Assembly: GCF_963678635.1 (NCBI RefSeq)
Contig: NC_087062.1
Coordinates: 67,563,415-67,627,414, forward strand
Reading direction: 5' to 3'
Length of the DNA: 64,000 bases
Source: Symsagittifera roscoffensis
Lineage: Eukaryota; Xenacoelomorpha; Acoela; Convolutidae
The number at the start of each line of letters is the position of its first letter. Within the stretch, counting starts at the first letter, position 1. A model generated the notes under the pieces. That model worked only from the letters and a program-made list of their open reading frames with translations, did not search any database and was not told the DNA's origin. This document shows positions 30,881 through 40,100 of the stretch, in pieces. The translations under genes were made by a program, and so were the position numbers.

Positions 30881-31044
30881 TAGCAGTAATATAAGTCGGG
30901 TAGATTCAGCAGGAGGGGGCAGGGGTTGGGGGGTATAAATTCCCATGTATTAAGATAGCATATAGACTACCCGGTCTCGAACCTGTGTATTAACATAGGA
31001 AATAGATTTTCCAATGTATTAAGGCAGGTTAAAGGTTTCAGAGT
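28714..31044. repeat. Segmental duplication copy A, left part
   Basis: Matches 58223-60554 at high identity with a few substitutions. Homology begins at TACGTATCAAAAGCAGCCC; the bases just before differ between copies. Copy A is continuous with the upstream Gypsy relic, whereas copy B starts abruptly in mid-pol. It is interrupted at 31044 by the LTR element and resumes at 50674. Confidence 0.9.
31042..31044. other. Target-site duplication, left (AGT)
   Basis: AGT precedes the LTR and is repeated at 50674-50676. The uninterrupted site in the second segmental copy has a single AGT at 60552-60554. Because the first LTR base and the next target base are both T, a 4-bp AGTT duplication fits equally well. 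Confidence 0.75.
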
Positions 31045-31517
31045 TGTAACATTCGCCCGGAAGATACATATCGACGGATAACAAAACTAAGTCTTAAGAC
31101 GACTGGCTAGCGTCTAAACAGAGCTTTGCATGTTTTTCACCGTCTCTACCAAGCCAGTACTTTTCGGTGGTCTTTCTTACATCAGGCTGACAAAAACGTT
31201 ACTGTTCTCCGGCTTCGACCAGAACGCTCAAATTAACTAGATTACATGCAAAAATAGTGAGCTCATGGCTGGGTCTCAGTATCCCCAGACCACGAGGTCA
31301 CTCCTAAAAACAGGGCTACTACTTATTATATTACTATTGTTTTTGTTCAGTAGATAAAAATCATCATCTCCATCGAAGATGGATCAACCCTTTCCCCCCT
31401 ACTTCTAGCTCCTCATTCTTGTCAAAACGAATTAAGATCTTAATTAAATTCAAGTCAGGACATGACGGATGCTAAAATTCAATATAAGTTCATAAAAGTC
31501 CACGTCCCGAGACCCTT

Positions 31518-31645
31518 CCGGATTCTTGAATCCGGTGAATCAAGCTTCTTAATATCCAGTTCACAATAACTCGGAAGGCTGGGTTTTACCCTTCACCGTT
31601 GCTCGCAACGGCCTTGCAACTATTGTAACAGCACAATAGTTGCAA
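31518..31645. promoter_or_regulatory. Three perfect inverted repeats in the LTR
   Basis: CCGGATTC-TT-GAATCCGG (31518-31535), CCGTTG-CTCG-CAACGG (31596-31611) and TTGCAACTATTGT-AACAGC-ACAATAGTTGCAA in two arms of 13 (31614-31645). The same structures occur in the 5' LTR at 50226-50353. They may be RNA hairpins or protein-binding dyads; the first overlaps the motif repeated in the leader. Confidence 0.8.
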
Positions 31646-31788
31646 CTCGGAACGTCCTCTGCTGTTCGATAGTTCGTTGTTGTTTTTTTAGTCTCGATTT
31701 CGTACTGTTCGTAATCGCAGATAAAGTTGTTCTGTTTTTTCTTGCTCCTTTTGCTAAAAATGGCCGTTTCTGACGTTTCTCAGAAATA

Positions 31789-31796
31789 TGACGTCA
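31789..31796. promoter_or_regulatory. CRE-type palindrome TGACGTCA in U3
   Basis: A perfect cAMP-response-element palindrome about 170 bp into U3 in the sense direction, with a TGACGTTTC half site 18 bp away at 31771. The second copy is in the 5' LTR at 50497-50504. A CREB/ATF site is inferred from the sequence alone. Confidence 0.5.
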
Positions 31797-31965
31797 TAAT
31801 TCGAATTTTTAAAAATTAGAATTCCAGAATCTTCTAGCCTTCACCGTTTGGCTAATCGTTCAAACAACGTCCCTATCCGCTCCAAATCGCCAATTCGGAA
31901 GGCTTGCTGTTAAAATACCGAATTCTGCAGAGACTGCATTTTGGCCATTCTGGTCGAATGTCACA

Positions 31966-31979
31966 TACTCCCCGGACAG
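31966..31979 (-). other. Polypurine tract candidate next to the 3' LTR
   Basis: In the sense direction the sequence is CTGTCCGGGGAGTA immediately before TGTGAC of the LTR. The purine run GGGGAG is short, but the position is right. The same core (GTCCGGGGAGT or close) recurs inside the gag-pol ORF at 37787, 40275, 40341 and 40407. Confidence 0.55.
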
Positions 31980-32785
31980 TCCGGTCAATGTCCTCATTGA
32001 ATCGCGCAATGTTCTAAGTGGTTACAGTGTCATCGAACAGAATTTACAAAATGCACGAAATTACTTTTACCTACGTCACATCGACTCACTGCAGAATATA
32101 AATGGCATCATCCTACATCACTATAGCCTTCAAATTCTTTCATTAATCTGCACATTGAGGATATGACTTAAGATAAAACATATTTTCTGACTTCCAGTGT
32201 CAATATCCCGATTGAAACTTTTTCTCCTAGATTTAAAAGGTGTTGGCTTGCAGGACAGTCCTGCCAACCAACAAGCTAAAATTATCCTACTATGCTCCTT
32301 CCCTTCGGAAATCTTGCTTGTTTATTGTCCTGAATATTAAAACTAAGGAACTTTGTGGTTAGAAAGAACAATGCAACAACCTCCCTCCTCAAGAAGTTAC
32401 TCAAGTTTTTCATGTCACCACAAAGTGATCAGTCTTCCTAAGTGATTAAAAACAATCATGCAGGCTGGAATATTTAAATATACTCTTCCCTCAAGCCTTT
32501 CTAAATAAATAATAAGTGAGTGTCTCTAAAGCCACTTCAACTAAAACAAAAATGCAAATTTATAAATGCAACAATTTCCAAACTCAACTTAAATGTTTCA
32601 GTTTTCAATTACAACTTGGTTGCTTGGTTTCTCACTTGAGTTTTTCACACACAAAAAACAATTTTGAGTTTTTACTTTTCTTCATCATCCCTTTGTTCTC
32701 TTCTTTTTTCGTCGTTTAGAAGTTCTAAAACTTCTAAATTCTTCTAATTTTCTTTCTTGTTGCCTCTTGTTTTCTCGACCATTCA
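31966..32785 (-). other. 3' untranslated part of the element
   Basis: About 820 bp between the stop of the second ORF and the 3' LTR. It has no long open frame and is AT-rich compared with the ORFs. Only the polypurine tract at its LTR-side end was recognised. Confidence 0.7.
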
Positions 32786-35700
32786 TCAATGCTCCATTTC
32801 CTCCTCCTGTGACGCTGACTCTGCACTCTCGGTCTCCGTGTCTTGTAGCACGTCATTGACTATCCTGACGCTGTTGGAAGCCGTCCTCCAACACTTCTGC
32901 TCTTCCACCCTCTGTTTACAGCAAGGTAGGGGATCCACGTTTGATTCTCTGTTTCTACAGAAGCTGTTGTGGAGACACAACGTCACGTTTCTCTCCAAAT
33001 CTTCTTTCAGCATCTCTGCCTTCTCATTTCCACTACGCTCGCTCGTCCTGGAAATTCTTTTCACAGCGGTGGTCACTGCATTCCGATGGGTCACGAAAGC
33101 TCGCTTGAAAGCTCCTGCCCCAATGTCCAGCTGATATTCACTGTACACTCTGCCATGTTTCGACATATGCTTTTTCGCATACTCATACAACCATGCAGTC
33201 ATGTTAGCTCTGAACCATGGCATCAATCGTTTTCTTGCCCATATCTTCTTCACTTCCATCGGAATGTTTAGAACTTTGCACATTGTCTCAAAAAGATCTA
33301 AATCTTTTAGACAATCTAATTTCTGCAATTGTTCTCTCGTCGGTGCCTCCTGTCTTTTATTTTCTCTCACATGAGCTTCCAGCCATCGTATCGCCATCAT
33401 AACTCCCACTATCACTATTGTTATGGGCTGTGATGAATCTGGTAAACCCATGGAGAGCAGCTCTCCAGAGTCCCAGATCAACACCAGATTACTACGCTTG
33501 GGATACCACCAGGTCTGCAGCAAGCAGTGGCAAGGAAACTCGTCATGTGTCAACATGATGCTCCTCCAATTACGTTTTCCCGAAGCTTCCAGCAATGGTT
33601 CCACTTCCATCATCACTCGGTGGATTTCATCATTCTCATCTACTGCATTGTAATCTGAGACAGTTGATCCTCTCTGTTTCTGTTTTTCGAAGTCACTGAA
33701 GTTCCCGCTCACATATCCCATGAACTTCTTTCCTAGTATTGACTCCAACTCCTCTTTGGTTCTTTCTGGGACTGCTGAGAACATCTTACATAGTAACTCG
33801 TAAGACTTTTCAGACATTCTCGCCAATCTCACGCACTTTGGCACTGAGAAAGCTTGATCCACGATCGTTCTTGTGCTCTTCACGTCCACAGCCACGAAAT
33901 GTACAGGGTATCTGCTCTTGCACATTGGAGCCAACGTTGAACCCACCAAATATCGTGCTCCTGATGGTCTACAATAAGTTTCGCTGTGTCTGATGTTCAT
34001 CTCCGTTTCGATTGCTTCCCTCCATTTTCCTATATACTTCTGCTCAGTCTGCAGAACTCCTGGGAATACCTCTACGCTGATGGCTGTGACCATCTCATGT
34101 TTCTGTTCTAGATTCAATAGTGACTCTAAAGAACCAAACATGCTGTAGAATCCTAGTGCTGTCACTAGATTCACATCGGTTCCTCCATGGCAATCTGCTA
34201 TCAGTTCCGTTTCCGTTCTTGCTTTCATCACTACATTTCCAAACAATACCGTCAACTGCTTGTGTTGTTTCTCCAGGGTTTTCACACAGTCTAGACTTCC
34301 ACAAACGTGACCCTCTAGTCCACAGACTTCCGCCAGACAGCTACCAGGTTTGACCCAGTCTTCTGGTCCCCAGCCAGGCAACTCCACTCCATCTTCTCCG
34401 TTGCTCTTAGAGGCTGTTGTCATCACATTATATATGATGTTGAGGTCACGCAGGTTACAGTCCACATTCAGTTCCCTCTGTATGTCCTGTGTCGCCCGTA
34501 ATATTGAGTCAGCGTTGGGACTAGGACACCACGATGGCTTCATCAATTCCCACACTGCCATCAAGCTCGTTCTCAGTAATTCATCTGAGAACCCCAACCC
34601 AAATTCCACTCTCTTGTCGGATTTTGGCACTGAAGGTGCAGTCACCTCTTCTTCCAAGACCAATCCCAATTTGGCCTGTGGATTGTTAACGCTCTTAGTC
34701 GTCACAATTCTGGACGTCCAGAATCTTAGTAACACCGCCTGCTCATAATCAAAGAAGCAATCACGTATGTCTTCACTCAGGAAAGGATTGTATGCTATCC
34801 CTATAATCCCGGACACATAGCTATATGACTTCTTCTTGATCGGTCCACAGTATTCACTGGATTTCGGCAATGCTCCCATAGATTCTTTAGTGAGCCTCAA
34901 CTCCTTGTTTGAGAATCTCCTGATCTCGTCTATCTTTTTCATGGGTTCCAGTTCTTCAGGTTCTTTCATGTTCACCCTCATCGGTTTACTTTGCTGCATA
35001 TCCAGCATTGCTAGTAAGAACATGGCTTTCGTTCGCTCATCGCCTTCCTTCAACATTTTAACACAAGTGCTTAATGCAGGTACTGAAATCTGCTCTATCA
35101 GGAATCGAATGAAACAGAGAGCGTCTCTCCGCTTTGCACACGCTACTGCTGCTCCCTCCTGGACTATCAGATCCCTCAGATTCGTCATAAGGAAAACTTT
35201 TTCCTCCTTTGATCTCTTCCTTTCTCCCGAATCATATTCTTCGCTAGTCAGTCCCATCATGCACCAGGCGAGCCTGAGTTGTAATTCTGTCCTTACGTAA
35301 GGTACTGCCACGAGAGCATGTATTCTTGGCGTAGTCCTCATTTCCTCTTCGAAATACCTCAATACTACTGCTTTCCATGGAAGGCTCACCAACTGCTCGA
35401 TCGTCTCCGCCTGTACGTCAGACGACGCCAAAGTTCCGTACGCCTTCTGCTTGAGGGTGGTGCCTTGCAACATTGTTTCCAGATAACCCTCCATGGCTTT
35501 TTCCTCTTCCAGGGCCATTACATGCCCTCTAGCCGAGTTTCGGTATTCCAACATCTCCATGTATCCACCGGTGGGTTCATCTATCGACACTGTCTCAGAC
35601 ACTGTCAGTCTGTTGTATTCCACTGGTGTTAGTTGTCCTGCAACAATTCCCTTTCCATGATTCATTGGAGATGGCTTGAAGTCCCTCATTTTACTCTCTC

Positions 35701-36892
35701 CACATTGACTGAGTATTTCCATTTCTAAAGTCGCTCCAGTCAGAGTGCGGTCACTCCTTTTGGATTTATAACCGGTTGACTTTAACCCCGCCATGAGAAT
35801 GGGTGGCACCATCGCTATATCAGTTAATATTCTATCTGTGCCAGACAATTGGTAATCACCTTGCCCCAAATCCATGACTTCCTCAACTCGTTTTCTTTTC
35901 GCTGAGTTACCAGCTTTCATCGATATTTCCGAATCCACTTTCGTCTTTCCAATCCTCCTCGGCATCACTCTGCTGCCTAACTTCATTTTCATCGCATTGA
36001 TTCTATCAATCACCATTTTCGATCGCATCGTTCCTCTCCTGGTCCTTGACAGGTACACCACCTCTCCTTCATTGTCCTGCGGTGTCATCTTGATGGGAGA
36101 ATTCGCTTCACTCTCATCAGTGGCTGAGTCGATCAATAACTCACTCAGTCTCCCTTCACACTCATCAAGCTTGTCAAGTACTTCTCTCACCAAGGGTTGA
36201 TTGAGACCTGTTTTGAGAATGGACTGGGTCCCATAGCTCTGAATCACAGTCCAGACTTCTTCCATGAACGCCACTCTGTCCAGCTTACATCCCGTCCTAC
36301 TCTCGTGGTCTCGGTGATGTACTTCCCATTCTTCTTCGGGTAGCGTTCCCAAGAAAGGTACTCTGGCTGAGGCCTCTATTCTTCTCCTCCAAGGTGATTC
36401 CATGAGGATTCTCTGATCGTTATTTCTTGTATTGCCAGGAGAGCTGCTCTCCGGCAAATTCCGTTTCATCTCCTCAAAGGCTGACGGAGGTTCCAGTGTC
36501 GAGATGCCTTCATCCGCTGGCTCAGTCGTTTCCAACGTGTCTGCATTATTCTCAAGATCACTGAAGATATTGAAATCCAGGCTGGATGTTCCTCCTGTCG
36601 ATGCCCTGTCGTCTTCCCCACCAGCTTGATCTTGTTGCATGGGTTCTTCAGTCTGACGGTTTCCACCCTGTCCGTCATCTCCTTCTGACTTGTCCCCATT
36701 CGAGTTCGATGGTCCTTGTTTGTCATCATCAGCTTCTTCCTGGAATCTCGGTATGAGCAATGTACCGGCTGATTTATCTTCCTCTTCTCCATGGACCACT
36801 TTAATTTCTTCGCAGCCGAAGGGTGCTAGGAAAGTTCTCGTCTGCAACACTCCTCCAACTTTCATCTCCTTCCTCACACTGGTCAGGATCAC
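32786..36892 (-). CDS. Second ORF of the LTR element, 1368 residues, function unknown
   Basis: An uninterrupted frame in the position where envelope genes lie in retrovirus-like elements. I do not recognise it. The first 170 residues are acidic and of low complexity (GEEEDK, EEADDDKQG, SNSNGDKSEGDDGQ). A basic patch AKRKRVEE near residue 325 could be a nuclear signal. The remainder looks globular and helical, with Cys/His-containing stretches (EVCGLEGHVCGSLDC; PLPCCKQRVEEQKC). I see no signal peptide, and only one short hydrophobic run (ITIVIVGVMMAI) that is too short and charged at its flanks for a clear anchor. It therefore does not look like a typical envelope glycoprotein. The ATG at 36892 is the first in frame. 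Expression by splicing or internal initiation is inferred. Confidence 0.85.
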   Translation of the reverse strand: MILTSVRKEMKVGGVLQTRTFLAPFGCEEIKVVHGEEEDKSAGTLLIPRFQEEADDDKQGPSNSNGDKSEGDDGQGGNRQTEEPMQQDQAGGEDDRASTGGTSSLDFNIFSDLENNADTLETTEPADEGISTLEPPSAFEEMKRNLPESSSPGNTRNNDQRILMESPWRRRIEASARVPFLGTLPEEEWEVHHRDHESRTGCKLDRVAFMEEVWTVIQSYGTQSILKTGLNQPLVREVLDKLDECEGRLSELLIDSATDESEANSPIKMTPQDNEGEVVYLSRTRRGTMRSKMVIDRINAMKMKLGSRVMPRRIGKTKVDSEISMKAGNSAKRKRVEEVMDLGQGDYQLSGTDRILTDIAMVPPILMAGLKSTGYKSKRSDRTLTGATLEMEILSQCGESKMRDFKPSPMNHGKGIVAGQLTPVEYNRLTVSETVSIDEPTGGYMEMLEYRNSARGHVMALEEEKAMEGYLETMLQGTTLKQKAYGTLASSDVQAETIEQLVSLPWKAVVLRYFEEEMRTTPRIHALVAVPYVRTELQLRLAWCMMGLTSEEYDSGERKRSKEEKVFLMTNLRDLIVQEGAAVACAKRRDALCFIRFLIEQISVPALSTCVKMLKEGDERTKAMFLLAMLDMQQSKPMRVNMKEPEELEPMKKIDEIRRFSNKELRLTKESMGALPKSSEYCGPIKKKSYSYVSGIIGIAYNPFLSEDIRDCFFDYEQAVLLRFWTSRIVTTKSVNNPQAKLGLVLEEEVTAPSVPKSDKRVEFGLGFSDELLRTSLMAVWELMKPSWCPSPNADSILRATQDIQRELNVDCNLRDLNIIYNVMTTASKSNGEDGVELPGWGPEDWVKPGSCLAEVCGLEGHVCGSLDCVKTLEKQHKQLTVLFGNVVMKARTETELIADCHGGTDVNLVTALGFYSMFGSLESLLNLEQKHEMVTAISVEVFPGVLQTEQKYIGKWREAIETEMNIRHSETYCRPSGARYLVGSTLAPMCKSRYPVHFVAVDVKSTRTIVDQAFSVPKCVRLARMSEKSYELLCKMFSAVPERTKEELESILGKKFMGYVSGNFSDFEKQKQRGSTVSDYNAVDENDEIHRVMMEVEPLLEASGKRNWRSIMLTHDEFPCHCLLQTWWYPKRSNLVLIWDSGELLSMGLPDSSQPITIVIVGVMMAIRWLEAHVRENKRQEAPTREQLQKLDCLKDLDLFETMCKVLNIPMEVKKIWARKRLMPWFRANMTAWLYEYAKKHMSKHGRVYSEYQLDIGAGAFKRAFVTHRNAVTTAVKRISRTSERSGNEKAEMLKEDLERNVTLCLHNSFCRNRESNVDPLPCCKQRVEEQKCWRTASNSVRIVNDVLQDTETESAESASQEEEMEH

Positions 36893-37176
36893 CTTAACAT
36901 ATATCGTTAAAATTTGCTTAAAACAGTTCAGATAAAAAGATATTTATCCTAAAATTTATTAAAATCAATTGGTCTCTAAAATTTTGGAATTCGACCTAAG
37001 ATTGGACAGTCCAAACTTTGGATCTATTTCCAAGATCGTCATTTAGTTGTTCATGGTCACTAACCCCTACTTACCCATGATCTCAATAACCTAACACATA
37101 ACATAACCTAACATAACACACATATCACATATTACATGCAACTTGGTCTTTGGCCTAACACCCTCTCGCACATCAC
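36893..37176 (-). other. Intergenic gap between the two element ORFs
   Basis: A 284-bp AT-rich gap with runs of CATAACCTAACATAAC-like simple sequence. It could hold a splice acceptor or promoter for the second ORF, but no signal is clear. Confidence 0.5.
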
Positions 37177-40100
37177 TCAGCCTATACTTAAGTAATATTT
37201 CTTATGTAGATATACTTGTATGTTCGTATCAGAGAATATCACGTGTACAAGCGCGTACAATTCCCGAGGATGCAGTCTTCCTCTATTTGGATCGTACACT
37301 GGAAGCGAAAGCTCCTTCACGTCCATTTCCACAAGGAAGTCCCTCAGCCTCGTCAAAGACAAGACTAGATTTTCTGGGTCCACATGTTGCTTCTCTGTCG
37401 CCCTCGTTACCAGGAAGCATAAGTACTTTCCCGGTATTTGCGACACCGCCGGGGGTAAGGCTGCTACGCCCCCTATCCCTGGTCTTTGCTTCCAAAGGAA
37501 TTCCACGTTTTTATATTCCCTCTTAAAATCTGTCGCTAGCGCCGTCCTCAAACTCATGTCTGCGGTGATAGCTACCGCACATGTTCTGTTTGTGAGTATG
37601 AAATCACTGTCTGTTAGTATTATGTTACTAGAATATTCATTTGGTAAATTAAAATATGACTCAACTACCCTGCCTATGTCAGGTTTCTTAGGTTCTTCAC
37701 CTGTTTCTGCTTCTAAGTTTCCTGTTTCTCTTGCTATTCTCAATTTTTTTATTATCAAGTTTTCAGTGTGGGTAAGTCCTACCCCCACTCCCCGGACAAA
37801 AATATCCATCGGCGTCCCCGTCGATCGCATACCGGGTATTAAGTCAAGATTAGAAGCTGGAATGAGAAGTTGTCCTTCCTGGGCAGCCCAGGAAGGATCA
37901 TCTCGTTCGGTCTTAATGTATTTCGCGCTTTCGCGATCTACGTCTTGAATCGTAACGCTGGTCTTTTCAGGGTCTGATGTCATTTCGTTCAGCCACTCTA
38001 AGACACGCAGGTTCGTCAGGTCTTGTTCATTTGACTGCTGTTGCTCATCGTCGAACTCCACCTCGGGTTTCGACCAGTCGTCAACCCACTCATCGTTGTG
38101 ATCATCGACTATGTCAATGTCCTGTGACACTGTTATTTCCTCTAAACCCACTACTTCCTCCACTATTTTCTTTAGATCTATCCTATCCACTACAAAGTCG
38201 TCACCGTAAGGATTGTATTTCTTTCTTAGTCTCGTCCCGTCTTTCTGACGAGTCTGCATCGTGAACGGAAGATCTGGTTCCATGTTCTTGGGAACCTCTG
38301 TCTGTTCGGAATCCTGCCAATCTTCCTCTGCGTAGGGCAAGGTTTCATCGTCCGCTTCGATCTGTTCGTTTGGATCCAGGTCCAATGGTGTATCCGTACC
38401 TTCCTCTACGACTTCGTTTCCATCGTTCTTCTCCCTGGTGCCTTTTTCATTGACCTCACAAGCAGGATCCATCATTAGATAATCCCCTTCTTCCATGTCT
38501 GCAGGTATACACCAGTCTTCTGTCGATGGATTGTGTGGCTTGATGTTCTCGTAGTGGGCGGCTCGGCCAGTACTCAGTCTATAAAAGCGTCCCTCTTGGT
38601 GCACCTCTGTAATCATGAAGGGTCCCCTCCACTTCTTCAGAAGCTTTTTTGTCCCTTTCGGTGGCATAACGTTCTGAAATACCCATACGTAGTCTCCCAC
38701 CGAGTAAGCCTTTGCACCAGCTGCTTTCTTGTCGAATCTTTTCCTCTGCCTTGCCTGTGCCTGCTGAGTGTTTCGTCTACACAAGTCGTTCAACTCCTGT
38801 TGGCGTCTGATCACGTCCCTCACGTAGACCTGTGGGGATGTTTTCTTTCCCTCATACTCTGGGTAGAAGAATGTCAAGGGTAAAGACTTCTCGTGTCCCG
38901 TCAGCATCATGTGTGGACTGACTCCAGTGGTGGAGTTTTGCGTGCTATTATAAGCTCCCATCACCTGTGGAAGGTATCTGTCCCAATCGGTCATGTACCT
39001 GGAACAATATACTCTCAGCATCGACACTAACGTCCTATTCTGTCTTTCCACTAAGCCATTCGTCTGAGGGTGGTATGTCGTGGAGTGAGCCTGAGCGACT
39101 TGTGACCGTCTCATAAGCTCTTTCGTAAGCTCGCCTACGAAAGCCGTTCCATTGTCCGATTGAAACGTCATTGGACATCCGTGTCTTGCTATCCACGTAT
39201 TGATCAGGTGGTCGCATGTCTCTTCCGCCGAGGCAGTTATGCAGGGCACGGCCTCTGCATACTTCGTGAAGTGATCTATCATGACCAAGACTTGGTTGTA
39301 ACCGCTGTCTGTCATGCATATCTTCTGGTGATCTATCTGCACCACCTCGTTGAATTCAGACGACTCAATTGATTGTAAAGGAAATCGCAACTTCCTAGGA
39401 TCCTTGACCTGTTGGCATGACAGACATGCTGTCACCCATTTCTCGCATGCCTTTTTCATCCCAGGCCACTCAAAGCGCTTCAGGATCCTCTGATACACTT
39501 TGTCGATCCCTTGATGGCCCATCTGATCATGCGACCTGAATAATAGTTCTGTCTGATAGAGTTGCGGCAACACTATCGCGTTATATTTGTATAAGACCTT
39601 GTCTTCTTCTCTTCTCCTGCAAGCCACGATCCCGTCCTTGTTCAGATATAATCTCCCCTCCTTCTGCATGAAGTATTGTCTTAGGATCCTATAGCTGTCT
39701 TCTTCCAGGTCACCTTTGTCAGGTGCACCGTTTTCTATCCACCTTTTTAGGTTGCTTGTCATGCGATCATTTCTCTGCGCCCTTAGAAGGTCCGAGAGTC
39801 TGTATCTCGCCTTCAAGTACGTCTTCATGATTCTCATCTGACTGTTCAGCTCGTTGGGCTGATGTGTGTCTTCTTCCATCTTAACGCACCAAATCTTCGC
39901 CAACGGTTGTGTTTCTTGTTGAAACGGCTGAAGATCAGTCCTGACTACCTCTTTCTGCGGCAACAGGCTTATCGAACGTTTCGATACCGCTATCGTTTCT
40001 AAGTCATCCGCTGCGTTGTCAAAGACTCTTTCGCTTGGTATTAGGTAGCGATCACTGTCAGGATCCTGGTACACCTCTCTGTCCAGGTTTCTCGCCCGAA

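Larger units (their letters stand above)
31045..31965 (-). repeat. 3' LTR (921 bp)
   Basis: Starts TGTAACATTCGCCCGG and ends GAATGTCACA on the plus strand (TGTGAC...GTTACA in the sense direction, with canonical TG/CA ends). No differences from 49753-50673 were found by reading. It contains a CRE-type palindrome, three perfect hairpins and one copy of the motif repeated in the leader. Confidence 0.97.

Noticed and set aside
32786-36892. Calling the second ORF an envelope glycoprotein
   Set aside because: Position fits, but no signal peptide, furin-type site or clear membrane anchor is visible.
37204-37647. dUTPase or chromodomain as the identity of the Gag-Pol C-terminus
   Set aside because: The dUTPase motifs and the chromodomain aromatic cage pattern are absent; the strand and helix order fits a macro domain better.
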